A stretch of 64,000 bases of DNA from Didymella arachidicola (Eukaryota; Ascomycota; Dothideomycetes; Pleosporales; Didymellaceae), in contig CM049985.1 of NCBI GenBank assembly GCA_016630955.3, positions 620,001 through 684,000 of the forward strand. Reading direction: 5' to 3'. Made by a program: the position numbers and the translations under genes. Below the pieces are notes generated by a model, which was given only the letters and a program-made list of their open reading frames with translations, was not told the DNA's origin and made no database searches. This document shows, in pieces, positions 1 to 9,451 of the stretch. Each line of letters starts with the position of its first letter. Position 1 is the stretch's first letter.

Positions 1-318
1 GATCTTTTGAGCCCTGACTTTGACGCAACTCGATCGTCAGCGGGCGTTGCTCGTGACTGGAAGCTATTTGCTGCAGTCAAACGGGTGGCCCCCCTTGAGA
101 TAAGAATGTGCACAGGTACAACTCGACTGTGGGGTGAGACAGTGTAGTAACGAGTAAAGCGTCAAACTATGCCAAGAAAGTTCTGATTGAAACGCAACAC
201 CTCATCCGTTGGCGGTGAGAACGGTTTGGATATTCGGAAGCCTTTCAGCTTTTTATATACTCATTATAAGGCCCCATATATACCGAGTCTTACCTCCTCT
301 TTGAACGTGGATATTTTA
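1..318. other. Left-edge flank of the retrotransposon, no gene seen
   Basis: No reading frame with a start codon, no splice-signal pattern and no RNA gene is recognisable here. It is the pre-insertion host sequence on the left of the copia element. Confidence 0.5.
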
Positions 319-323
319 TAACA

Positions 324-445
324 TGTTAGCCAGCATCACGTGCTCTGTTACATAATCATCTGTAGGGTGTATATTCCCTCTTCCCCTCATTAGATAGAAA
401 ACAACCTAGTCCCTCTTTTCTACGCCTGGCCTCTGCCCGCACACA
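324..445 (+). repeat. 5' LTR of the copia element (122 bp)
   Basis: The repeat begins TGTTAGCC and ends CACACA, so it has the TG..CA ends expected of an LTR. It is identical over its whole length to the copy at 5557-5678. The LTR is short for a copia element. It should contain the promoter and transcript start, and CT-rich runs (CCCTCTTCCCC, CCCTCTTTTC) are visible inside it. Confidence 0.96.
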
Positions 446-459
446 GTTATGAGCCCGGT
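446..459 (+). promoter_or_regulatory. Putative minus-strand primer-binding site (initiator tRNA half-molecule type)
   Basis: Directly after the 5' LTR the sequence reads GTTATGAGCCCGGT. Its reverse complement, ACCGGGCTCATAAC, looks like the anticodon stem-loop of initiator tRNA-Met (anticodon CAU in the loop). Priming from an internal cleavage product of initiator tRNA-Met is known for Drosophila copia and some fungal copia elements. The match to this organism's own tRNA is inferred from remembered fungal tRNA sequences. Confidence 0.65.
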
Positions 460-669
460 TTGCACCTCTTAGACTGCGCTACTCAGCACTAAAACAGCTC
501 TAGACGTGTAACTGACAACGACTACGTTCACTTCTACCTCGTTTTGTCTACTGACAGCTGATCAGCGTCAAAGACCTTTCTAGTCGACAGCCATCAGGTG
601 GTGTCGCTAACGGACCAGAACTGCTGCTCTGTACAGAGATCAGTTTGGTGATTAATCACGAAGATCACG

Positions 670-3600
670 ATGTCGTACAACGACGCTGGAGTCACACGAG
701 TGACCGTTATACTGGATAAACCAGTCGATTGGGAGTCATGGTTCCAGCTACGACGAGAGAAAGCCGTCGTAGATGCTATTTGGAAGTACCATGACATCTC
801 GAAACCACAGAGCGAGCTACCGAAGCTCGAAGAACCTATCAAACCACTGCCCAGCGATGTCAGAGCTGGAGCGACAGCGATTGCCCAGCTGGACGCAGGC
901 CAGCAGGCAGTGTACAGTGATCTCCTCCACGACTGGAGATATGAAAGAGCAGAGTACGCGAAGAAAAAGCAGAAGGAAGGCGAACTTCTTTTGGATATCA
1001 GCCGTACGATTGCTGCTCGTCACCTTTACCTCATCAACGGAAAAGATGAGGTGTACGATCGACTGATCGCTCTCAAGAAGCAGTTCGCGCCGACAACTGC
1101 TACACGAACCAGAGAGCTAATCGTCAAGTATCGATCTCTGCAGGAAGGCCCTCAGAGTCGCGATCTCGAGCAGTGGCTCGACGACTGGATTCACATTACG
1201 AATCAGTGCAGGGAAGTAGACCTTCCTGAAACAACGGGCTGTCGAGCTCAGGAGGATTTCCTGTCAGCTATCAGGACGATCGCGCCAGAATGGGCAGGAT
1301 CATCGCATCATGATTTAATCATGAAAGAGACAGCAGGCAAGACGAATGAAGTTCAACCGGTGGCAGACTACATCGCTCAGTTCAGAATCTATTACCGAAG
1401 AATCGGACCTACTGCGGCATCACTTGGTACGTTTGCGTCATTAGGTGTATCAGCCAAGTCAGAACAGCATCAGAAGGAGCAGAGATCATCGAGATCAGCT
1501 CCATACAAGCCAGAATGTATCTGCGGGAGCAAGCACTGGTATAGAGAGTGCTGGTACCTGTTTCCAGATCATCCGAAGAGACCCGAGGACTTTCAACCGG
1601 CTAAAGCTGTGCAAGACCGAGTAGCAGCAGCCTTGAAGGATCCAGAGCAAGTTAAGAGAATCAATAAGCTCCTAGCTCGGCACGGCAAGAGAGTAAAAGG
1701 CACAGATGAGACGCTCACACTTGATGGTGGGAAGAGCAGCGCAAGCTTTGTCACCTACAACAGCTTCTCTGTCGCACAGGTACAGCAGAAGGCTTTGCCA
1801 GCGATACGTAATCGATGGATACTCGACCCAGGCTCGAATATTCACGTATGCAACTCGACGAGATTTGGCTGGCAAGAGACACGGAAGGCAAGACCTCATG
1901 AGATGGTCTTAGCAGGAGACTCAACCTTGGCGATACAGGCCTGGGGAGAGGTGACGTTCAGCGTTAACCGGCCGAACGGTATAGGCAAGATTCAATTGTC
2001 TAACGTCGCACTTGTAGAAGGCTTCCTTACAAACGTTGTAAGCCTCTCACGATGCCGAGAGATAGACGTGCAGTTCGACTCAGGGAGAGATGCAATGTAT
2101 CAGAAGCATCCATCAAACGTCATCTGTTCGCTTAAATACGCAAATGGGCATTGGATTGTCGACGCTGAAGAAAATGATCGCCTAGCTCTGAGCAGCTTCG
2201 CGGCGACAGTACGGCGAGCGTACAAGCCATCGCGAGAAGATCGACGTCCAATTCACACATCCCATGTCGAAGCTCATGAGATGTTTGCACACGCTGGCAA
2301 GGACGTGATTGACCATCTGAGTAGGAATGTACAGGGTATAACTCTTGACAAAGACGCCAGAGCTCCAAGGATGCACGAGTGTGAGACCTGTATACAATCA
2401 AAATCGGCAGCTCAGGTCAGCAGACGCGCGTCAGATGATCATGCGACAAGGCCTTTCTATCGAATAGTCGTTGATCTTGTACAGCTCATACCGACTGGAG
2501 AAACATGCTACAATGGAGATCGCTACCTGCTGCATGCAGTATGCGAGTACTCAAAGTGGCACGAAGCAGTGACTCTTGCGAACAAGTCACTACCAGTAGT
2601 GATAGCAGCTCTCAAGGCGCTGCTACACAAGATTGAGCGACAATACGGGTACACAGTCATTGTGCTCAAAGTCGATGGGGATCGTGGCTATGGCCTCGAA
2701 CTCTACAGAATCGCGAGGCAAGCAGGCCTCAAGATTGAGCTGCGTGCTCCTGACACGCCTGAGCAGCTTGGAGCTGCAGAACAAGCCGGAAACATCATCA
2801 TTACGAAAGCAAGATCGCTCCGCATTAAGGCAGGTCTACCGAAGTCTCTATCAAATGAGCTAGCGATCACGGCGACAAAGATCACGAATGTAACGCCTAC
2901 GAGATCTATTGATTGGAAGACGCCGTACGAACTCGTTCACGGCAAGCAGCCTTCAGTCGCGCACTTCTCCCAGATTGGGTGCAAAGCGTACACGCTTAAC
3001 AAAAAGCTGAAGAAGGCAGATAAGCTAGAGTCTCGTACATTCGTTGGATACCTTGTAGGGTATGACTCATCAAACATCTTTCGCATCTGGCTGCCGAAAA
3101 AGAACCAGGTGATACGTGTGAGAGATGTGATATTCCAGAGAAGCAGCCTCTACAACGACCATGAGAAGGCTGAGAAAGAAGATATTATGCAAGAAGAGAT
3201 TGAGATCCTCAATATACTGCATACAGCGGAGGCAGAGGCAGATCAGGAAGTAGTAACTGAGCTACAACAACGTCAGCAGCTTTCTAAGGATCAGAGCTTT
3301 CTGCCCACACCAGAACCGTCAGATCGCGGTACTGTACCACCTCAGGAGTGGACAGGCAATGACAGAGATCTAGACCGAGCTTCCGAGCCGGCAGAACAGA
3401 TCAGTGTGGAAGATCAGCAAGGCGCTGAAGATCAAGACACTGGGGAACAGATTCAAGATCAACTGCTTGATGAGCCGCAGACGCATCACGAAGATGATAG
3501 ATCTACAGCCAAAAGCAGCGGAGACGGACCACTACGGCCAGCTGTGACGAGCAAGCGAGACCGTCCACGAAAGCAGCCATCAACATGGGCAAAAGGATGG

Positions 3601-5460
3601 AGCAATACCGAGGACTACGTACCAGATCGTCGACAGAACAACGCTCCAAAGATGGCAGACCCATCAATCGTGAGCAGCAACATCATTACGGGTAAAAGAA
3701 CCAGGAAGCCACCAGATCATGCTCTAGCTACGTACTATAGAGCATTTGCAGTAGCAATGAACCCGACAGCCCCATCAAAGCTCACAGGAGAAATGCCAAA
3801 GCTACGATTACATCGCGACCAATTGCCGGATCCACCAAAGCGATGGAAGGATCTGAACAATCATCCATTTGGCGCTGAGTTTGCACAGGCAGCACGAGCT
3901 GAGCTTGATAGCTGCTGGGCAAAAGACTGCTTCAATCAGACAGAGGCAACTGCAGCGACAGCAGATGCTGAGGTTCTACCCTTGATGTGGGTATTCACGT
4001 ACAAATTTGACGAAGATGGATACCTATACAAGTTCAAAGCGCGTATATGCGTACGAGGAGACATGCAAGAGGCTTGGGGAGACACCTACGCGGCAACGCT
4101 AGCAATTAAAGTCTTTCGAGCCCTCATCGCGTTAGCAGCAGCATTCGACCTACAGATGTTTCAGTTTGACGCCATGAATGCTTTTCTCAACGCGAGATTG
4201 CCACGCAAAATGTACTGCCGTACGCCAGAAGGATTTACAGACGAGCTTGGAGAGCTACTTGAACTACAGCGCGCTCTCTATGGCCTCAAAGAAGCTCCAT
4301 TGCTCTGGTACCAGGAGCTATCATCGACCTTGAAGAAGCTTAGCCTAGAGCCAGTGCCAGGAGTGCCATGCTTATACACGAATGATCACTTGATCGTATT
4401 TTTCTACGTGGACGATATTGTCGTTCTTGTTCACCCGCTCAACAGGGGCTATTACCAGACGTTCAAGCAGCAGCTGCTTACAACGTACGAGATCCGTGAA
4501 TTAGGCGAGCTGAAGTGGTTCCTTGGTATCCGCGTAATCCGCGAGGAGCTCAGTCGCTCTATCTACCTGACTCAAGACTCATTCATCAATAAGATTGCAG
4601 CAAAGTTTGACCTGAAGTCAAGCGTAAGATGTCCAGATGTTCCCCTAAGGGACAATGCCCTTTTGCCATCAACAGAGGAACCAAGTGCTGCGCGAACTCA
4701 AAGGTACCAGCGGCTAGTCGGCTCACTGGCTTACATTTCGACTTCGACACGACCAGACGTCGCGAGAGCACACTCAGTACTTGCACGTCATCTGCAGAAT
4801 CCCGGGCAGAAGCATATGTACGCAGCTTGCCATGTATGGAGGTACCTGATAGGCACGAAACACTTGGCTATTCGAGCGTCCGCAGATAAGCAGCAAGGCA
4901 TAACGAGCATCACAATGCTATCCCAGCAAGAGCACGAGCATGAGCCTCTCTTCTATGGTGCATCAGATGCTGCTTTTGCCGACGAGCCAGAGACGCGACG
5001 CAGCTCTCAAGGCTATATCTTCAAGCTGTATGGACTGCCTGTTGATTGGAAGGCGACAGTCCAACGATCAGTCACGAAATCGACTACAGAGGCCGAGCTA
5101 CTCTCTCTATCAACAGCCGGATCAGAGATGGAGTGGTGGCAGCGCTTCTTTAAAGCGATCCAGTTTGACCCAGAGTTAACACCAGCACTGTGGTGTGATA
5201 ACCAGCAAACTGTCTTAATCGCAACAAAGACAGCTGACAAGCTTCAGACGAAGCTGAAGCATGTAGACGTACACCATCAATGGGTACGCCAGGAGGTAGC
5301 AGAGGGCAGACTGCAGGTAGATTGGAAGGCTACTGCAGAGATGCCAGCTGATGGCCTTACGAAGATCCTTAGTCGTCAGAGACACGCCAACTTTGTACGC
5401 CAGCTAGGACTAAGCGATCTATCATCCAAACTGCGAGACAGATCAGATTCAGGTCTGTAA
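670..5460 (+). CDS. Gag-Pol polyprotein of Ty1/copia retrotransposon
   Basis: A single 1596-residue frame encodes all element proteins without a frameshift. A Gag-like part (about 1-270) is followed by a compact zinc knuckle (C283, C285, H289, C294). The aspartic protease motif is WILDPGSN around D386. The integrase has an HHCC finger (H536 to the CETC at about 571) and core residues D602, D669 and E704. The reverse transcriptase has FQFDAMNAF and YVDD (about 1246-1249). RNase H has SDAAF (D1433), STTEAE and WCDNQQ, and the chain ends shortly after an ADGLTK motif. The domain order is that of copia elements. The product would assemble into cytoplasmic particles, copy the RNA and integrate the cDNA. 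The ATG at 670 is the first in frame and lies 224 bp after the LTR. All catalytic residues that can be recognised are present. Confidence 0.96.
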   Translation: MSYNDAGVTRVTVILDKPVDWESWFQLRREKAVVDAIWKYHDISKPQSELPKLEEPIKPLPSDVRAGATAIAQLDAGQQAVYSDLLHDWRYERAEYAKKKQKEGELLLDISRTIAARHLYLINGKDEVYDRLIALKKQFAPTTATRTRELIVKYRSLQEGPQSRDLEQWLDDWIHITNQCREVDLPETTGCRAQEDFLSAIRTIAPEWAGSSHHDLIMKETAGKTNEVQPVADYIAQFRIYYRRIGPTAASLGTFASLGVSAKSEQHQKEQRSSRSAPYKPECICGSKHWYRECWYLFPDHPKRPEDFQPAKAVQDRVAAALKDPEQVKRINKLLARHGKRVKGTDETLTLDGGKSSASFVTYNSFSVAQVQQKALPAIRNRWILDPGSNIHVCNSTRFGWQETRKARPHEMVLAGDSTLAIQAWGEVTFSVNRPNGIGKIQLSNVALVEGFLTNVVSLSRCREIDVQFDSGRDAMYQKHPSNVICSLKYANGHWIVDAEENDRLALSSFAATVRRAYKPSREDRRPIHTSHVEAHEMFAHAGKDVIDHLSRNVQGITLDKDARAPRMHECETCIQSKSAAQVSRRASDDHATRPFYRIVVDLVQLIPTGETCYNGDRYLLHAVCEYSKWHEAVTLANKSLPVVIAALKALLHKIERQYGYTVIVLKVDGDRGYGLELYRIARQAGLKIELRAPDTPEQLGAAEQAGNIIITKARSLRIKAGLPKSLSNELAITATKITNVTPTRSIDWKTPYELVHGKQPSVAHFSQIGCKAYTLNKKLKKADKLESRTFVGYLVGYDSSNIFRIWLPKKNQVIRVRDVIFQRSSLYNDHEKAEKEDIMQEEIEILNILHTAEAEADQEVVTELQQRQQLSKDQSFLPTPEPSDRGTVPPQEWTGNDRDLDRASEPAEQISVEDQQGAEDQDTGEQIQDQLLDEPQTHHEDDRSTAKSSGDGPLRPAVTSKRDRPRKQPSTWAKGWSNTEDYVPDRRQNNAPKMADPSIVSSNIITGKRTRKPPDHALATYYRAFAVAMNPTAPSKLTGEMPKLRLHRDQLPDPPKRWKDLNNHPFGAEFAQAARAELDSCWAKDCFNQTEATAATADAEVLPLMWVFTYKFDEDGYLYKFKARICVRGDMQEAWGDTYAATLAIKVFRALIALAAAFDLQMFQFDAMNAFLNARLPRKMYCRTPEGFTDELGELLELQRALYGLKEAPLLWYQELSSTLKKLSLEPVPGVPCLYTNDHLIVFFYVDDIVVLVHPLNRGYYQTFKQQLLTTYEIRELGELKWFLGIRVIREELSRSIYLTQDSFINKIAAKFDLKSSVRCPDVPLRDNALLPSTEEPSAARTQRYQRLVGSLAYISTSTRPDVARAHSVLARHLQNPGQKHMYAACHVWRYLIGTKHLAIRASADKQQGITSITMLSQQEHEHEPLFYGASDAAFADEPETRRSSQGYIFKLYGLPVDWKATVQRSVTKSTTEAELLSLSTAGSEMEWWQRFFKAIQFDPELTPALWCDNQQTVLIATKTADKLQTKLKHVDVHHQWVRQEVAEGRLQVDWKATAEMPADGLTKILSRQRHANFVRQLGLSDLSSKLRDRSDSGL

Positions 5461-5544
5461 ACAGAGGGTCCTACAGAGTAAGACGTCTAGCTTTGGAGAC
5501 GCAAGACGCTCATTTACAGCTTTCGTTTCTTGCTATTCACTCAA

Positions 5545-5556
5545 GCTGGGGGGGTG
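5545..5556 (+). promoter_or_regulatory. Polypurine tract for plus-strand priming
   Basis: A run of seven G (5548-5554) and then TG abuts the start of the 3' LTR. This is the position and composition expected of the RNase H-resistant primer for plus-strand DNA synthesis. Confidence 0.75.
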
Positions 5557-5678
5557 TGTTAGCCAGCATCACGTGCTCTGTTACATAATCATCTGTAGGG
5601 TGTATATTCCCTCTTCCCCTCATTAGATAGAAAACAACCTAGTCCCTCTTTTCTACGCCTGGCCTCTGCCCGCACACA
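5557..5678 (+). repeat. 3' LTR of the copia element (122 bp)
   Basis: This is identical to the 5' LTR over all 122 positions. It should provide the polyadenylation signal of the element transcript. It is followed at once by the second copy of the TAACA target duplication. Confidence 0.96.
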
Positions 5679-5855
5679 TAACAGATCTTTGACATTGCAA
5701 CCAGTTAATCTTCAATATACAGTGTCGCATTGCATTGTTCACACTTTGTTCCCGGTCCGTCGGTGTAGCATTAAGACAAGCTCTTCACGCTTATCGTGGC
5801 CTTCCACAACTTCCCAATCAATTTCCCCTCCTCGGATTGCGTCGAGGTTTGTACT

Positions 5856-6086
5856 TTAGTAGCTCTTGGCGGATAGCCTCGCAAGCGGGTACGGTGTCCA
5901 ACCAAACATACGGGCTGGTGGCATTCCAACATTACGAGGGCCGTGCTTGCGCTTTATCTTTACGGGAGTGAGCTCTGCCTTGAGCTTATGTTGTTGGAAG
6001 GCCCCGATCATGGCAGACATGTTCGTTGCTTTCCACATAGGGTCATTCAAGATGTCGGGATTTGCCGAATTGTCCACAAAGTCCCT
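5856..6086 (-). pseudogene. In-frame C-terminal extension beyond the stop of the 2EXR gene
   Basis: After the TGA at 6087-6089 the same minus-strand frame continues for about 77 codons, from RDFVDNSANPDIL to a stop at 5856. It carries a QQHKLKAEL block and basic residues that read like protein rather than random sequence. No GT..AG intron of plausible length removes the stop. I read it as the original C-terminus cut off by one nonsense change; programmed readthrough or a base error are alternatives. Confidence 0.4.
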
Positions 6087-6584
6087 TCAGACAAGTCCGC
6101 TGATGTTGACACCCTCCAGGCTGCGAAACCGGCCAACGAAGGAGATTGTGAATACGTTGCGCCACTTCCAGGGGAAGTTCTTGATAGAGTGAGAACGGCC
6201 TTCCTGATCCACCTTCAGGTCAATCGCGACCCGCTGGATACGAGGGATGCAAGACAAGCCGGAGCGAACGAGAGCTCGGAATGAAATTGGCCTGTCGAAA
6301 CTGAAGACACAAGACGACCAGAACACGCCAGTAGCCTCAGCGAAGAACCTTTGGCACACGGGTCTTAACATTGGTAAATCCTTGCGTGCAAAGCCTTCGA
6401 AACGGAACCAGAGCCACCGGTCTGGGTCTGTGCGATCGTACTCTTCGCCTTGGGCCAATCTTAAACGCGACTCTACATGTACGACCATGTTGCTGAAAGC
6501 GTGTTCCCAGATGATGTCCCGGATCTCAGCTGGCAAGCGCAGGAGGAGTGACTGTACATCGTTCTGGGCAGTTGTGCGGGACAT
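6087..6584 (-). CDS. 2EXR/F-box-like hypothetical protein, probably truncated by a stop
   Basis: This 165-residue protein has the N-terminal motif LPAEIRDIIWEHAF, typical of the 2EXR (F-box-like) family that is very numerous in filamentous ascomycetes. It continues with PMLRPVCQRFFAEATGVFW, the usual second block of that family. F-box-type motifs suggest a ubiquitin-ligase adaptor, but the biochemical role of 2EXR proteins is unknown. The ATG at 6584 is the first in the frame. The frame ends at a TGA (6087-6089), yet the same frame stays open down to 5856 and contains MSAMIGAFQQHKLKAEL, which looks like the normal C-terminus of this family. A short open segment upstream (ATG near 6745) ends in a good GTAAGT donor but cannot be joined in frame to the downstream part. 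A disabled or assembly-damaged gene is likely. Confidence 0.6.
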   Translation of the reverse strand: MSRTTAQNDVQSLLLRLPAEIRDIIWEHAFSNMVVHVESRLRLAQGEEYDRTDPDRWLWFRFEGFARKDLPMLRPVCQRFFAEATGVFWSSCVFSFDRPISFRALVRSGLSCIPRIQRVAIDLKVDQEGRSHSIKNFPWKWRNVFTISFVGRFRSLEGVNISGLV

Positions 6585-7337
6585 CGTTAATACAAGGAAC
6601 ACAGTGCATGTTAGTCAGAACTTACAGGTCGGTGTTCGAGGTTGCATGAGGTCCTTTGGCGTTCTTCGCCTCGGATCGCTTCTGGCGTCTGGCGTTGTTC
6701 GGGAGAGACGAGCTGTCGGCAGCGCGCTTTTTGGGTAGAAGTGGCATCTTGAGTTGAGTGAGGAGGGAGTGGAGTATGCAATGGGGGTTTGAGAACGTGG
6801 AGAAGTCCTTCGATTAAGTAGGCAGCAGGCGTGCAACTAGAGTGCAGGGTGAAGAGGCGAGTCACGGGGTTCCATCAACTTTCACTGAACCCAACACACT
6901 GACCACACCCAGGAGCTTCCGATGTAGCACTTGGTAGGACTGAACACGGAACTAATTTTCAGATTTGGAAGCTCCTGGTTAGGACTAAGAATAAGAAGGG
7001 GCCAGTCGGAGCTTATCAAGATGTGTTTCGCCAGGTGATACACCTTACGACGGGCCGTCGACGGCTACGATACGGTTGAGAACGGCTGCAAGTGAATTTT
7101 AGCAAGGACTTTACAGTTGTAATCGTTTAACAATAGGTTATCGCTTTGGCGACTTTCAATTGAACTGAACCCAACTGTCCTGGACCAGAGTAGATGGAAC
7201 AACAGAGAAGGGACAAACCAGCGTCCAGAAGATGATACGATGAGGCACCGAAGTCTTGATTTGAGGGAGGCGGGCTGGAGGCAAGGACGCTCATCCTCAT
7301 CCTTGGCTGAATGCTTCCAGGGACACGACATGACCAA
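6585..7337. other. Intergenic region between 2EXR gene and RNA-ligase-like gene
   Basis: Contains the possible upstream exon of the 2EXR gene (minus strand, ATG near 6745, GTAAGT donor near 6629). Otherwise I see no supported coding region or RNA gene. Confidence 0.4.
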
Positions 7338-8390
7338 TCAGTCTTTTCCCAAATGCACTCGCTGCATGTACCACAGCCTCGCAATTCTCGTGATGCTCCC
7401 TCGTAGCGTCTCCTTATCAATCTGCTGCTCCTGAATCATACCCTTCTCTTCTACGAGTATGTCGTTCTGCATCCATTTCAAGTAAGCACCTAAAGACGTC
7501 ATATCTCGTTCCATTCCAACTTCCTTTAGATAGGCCCATCCCTGCCGCAGTCTCTCCTGTGTACACCAAGACGTCGCTGCTGCATCTGCAGTTTCTCTCT
7601 GCTCTTGCACGCCCACAGGAAGCACTTTCGGCTTGGGCGTGAAAGTAGACTTGAAGCGCCCGCCTTTCGTCTTGAACCACAACGCGGGGTTTGCGTTCAG
7701 GTGGCTCGACGCAGGCTTCCACACAATTCCCTCGCCCTCGCCTTGGATCCCAAATTCTAGCGCAAATGGGCATATCAGCGCAACCCTTTCTGCAAAGAGT
7801 TCCACTGATCTAATCGTACGTGGGATGTCGTTGGGGTCGAGGTTCGTTCTAAAGGTGCCGCCGTGGGATATGTTGTAGATGGAGGCTTCTGGTGCTTCAT
7901 AATCGCGGTAATACACGTCCTCGATCCAAGAGTCATTGATGGCAACCGACACGATCACGAATCGGCGAGAAAGCTGAGACACCGCGACATCTTTCTTAAT
8001 GCCGGTACCTATCCACTCGCCTGCTATGATACATGGGTATTGGGGGTCTGGTGATAGACTTGGATTGATAGCCTTCCACCGTTCGACAAAACGATCCCTT
8101 AGGTTGAGGATGGCTTTTGTCTTATCGGCCATGGCAGCCGCGAAGCCAAGATTGTCATTCGCGATAGTAATGTTGGGCACGTTTTTTGACTGCAGAGCGA
8201 TACTGTCGTCGTTGTAGATGACATTGTCTGCATGTGTGCCATGGAGTCTGACGTATCCAATCAGGGGAGTAGGAGACGATGTGTAGTATCCGTCAGGCAC
8301 ATTAGGATCAGTGTCTTCCAGAACTGTGAGAGCTTTCACAACTTCTGAAACATGCTGCGTTATCTTGGGAAACAACGTCGAGGAATCCAT
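7338..8390 (-). CDS. Rnl2-type RNA ligase-like protein with Arg in place of the motif I Lys
   Basis: This intronless 350-residue protein carries the ordered nucleotidyltransferase motifs of T4 RNA ligase 2-like enzymes. Motif I region is VRLHGTHAD (47-55), the motif III region is AGEWIGTGIKKDV followed by RRFVIVSV, motif IV is GEGIVWKP, and motif V is WFKTKGGRFK. In the family motif I is KxxG and the Lys is the AMP-accepting nucleophile. Here the codon at residue 48 is AGA (Arg), giving RLHG. Motif V lysines are retained. Active relatives seal nicked RNA through a ligase-AMP intermediate; with Arg at this position ordinary self-adenylation would not be expected. It may be a pseudoenzyme with an RNA-binding or regulatory role, or it may accept an already adenylated substrate. 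The ATG at 8390 is the only reasonable start. Assignment rests on motif order, not on a search. Confidence 0.75.
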   Translation of the reverse strand: MDSSTLFPKITQHVSEVVKALTVLEDTDPNVPDGYYTSSPTPLIGYVRLHGTHADNVIYNDDSIALQSKNVPNITIANDNLGFAAAMADKTKAILNLRDRFVERWKAINPSLSPDPQYPCIIAGEWIGTGIKKDVAVSQLSRRFVIVSVAINDSWIEDVYYRDYEAPEASIYNISHGGTFRTNLDPNDIPRTIRSVELFAERVALICPFALEFGIQGEGEGIVWKPASSHLNANPALWFKTKGGRFKSTFTPKPKVLPVGVQEQRETADAAATSWCTQERLRQGWAYLKEVGMERDMTSLGAYLKWMQNDILVEEKGMIQEQQIDKETLRGSITRIARLWYMQRVHLGKD

Positions 8391-9451
8391 TGCAGGCAGT
8401 CAGATGGTGACGGAGCCAACCAATCATCGAGCGGCAGTGGAAGTTACCAGTTGGATGCCGCTAACCGATATTGCCATGTCTTTCCTTGGTGCTAGGGCGG
8501 CTCGAATCTCCTCTGCTCTGCGATCTCGGCGTACTGAATCACGCTGGTGATAAAGCTTCGGTGGTGTCGCGGCGCAACCCCGACCTCTCCGACGGTTTCC
8601 AACGGCTCCTTCCTGATTGGTGCGTAACCGACTTCCATTCTCAACGCCTTGCTTCATCACACGACCGCGTTCTTTGTGAGGATGCGATAGGGGTCAAAGC
8701 TATTTTTGAGTCGAACCGTTCTGATGTAGCTATTGAGTCTGATTACCAGAGTGTTGTTGCGCCAATACCTGGCAACTAGCTGATAGCCTGCTAGAGAATG
8801 TGCAATATGGAGTAGAATATGTGAAAGAGGACTGCGATCTTCAGTGAGACATAATTCGTCAACAACGTCGTCTATCTGTCACCGAAAGATTTGACTCCAT
8901 CAAATGCCTTTGACACCTGCAGACAAGTCGTTCAAATGTACTCGTCCAGCCTCTCAGACCCTGTTGTATCACACCATCGTGAGTCTTGGCGCCAGTGAGG
9001 TGCTCGACCTCATTCTCGGGGGGACCCCTTCGAAGGTCGTGGAAAGTTAGGCCGGGAATTGCAGGAATCATACGGATGTGACCCTACATCTTATGGGCAA
9101 GTGACCCAGCCATTACGTATCCTTATCATGATGAGGCCGTGGCCGGAAACAGGCCGGAATATATGCGCGCGCTGCATATATACGGCTCGAAGTCGCGCTC
9201 TGGAGGTACTCAAACCATCAACCCTACTTACAACTTCGAACACAAGCCTCACACTTGCAAAAGCTTGCATCCCAAGCCATCTTTACTCATCCAAAGAACT
9301 ATCATAGGGCTTTGTTGTCCCATCCTCTTGCCCATTTTGTACTGTCCCTATTAGACCTCCTTCTCTTCTTATACCAATACACCCTCATACCTCACCCCAA
9401 CACAACAACAGCCATAACAGACGTCTCCCAACCTCCCTAAAATCCCTTACC
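8391..9451. other. Intergenic region and promoter of the dioxygenase gene
   Basis: No supported gene. The last 250 bases before the start at 9452 become C- and T-rich, with runs such as CTCCTTCTCTTCTT, a typical leader and promoter composition for filamentous ascomycete genes. A short TATATATACGG run lies near 9175-9182. Confidence 0.45.

Larger units (their letters stand above)
319..5683 (+). mobile_element. Complete Ty1/copia LTR retrotransposon with target-site duplication
   Basis: The element runs from a 5' LTR (324-445) to a 3' LTR (5557-5678) and is bordered by the direct repeat TAACA (319-323 and 5679-5683), the target duplication made on integration. Between the LTRs lie a primer-binding site, one uninterrupted gag-pol frame and a G-rich polypurine tract. 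The order integrase, reverse transcriptase, RNase H marks the copia (Pseudoviridae-type) superfamily rather than gypsy. The two LTRs are identical base for base and the polyprotein has no stops or frameshifts, so the insertion is recent and shows no repeat-induced point mutation. Whether it is still active cannot be judged from one copy. Confidence 0.96.

Noticed and set aside
4629..5240. Additional frames inside the retrotransposon
   Set aside because: These are alternative-frame shadows of the RNase H/RT coding region.
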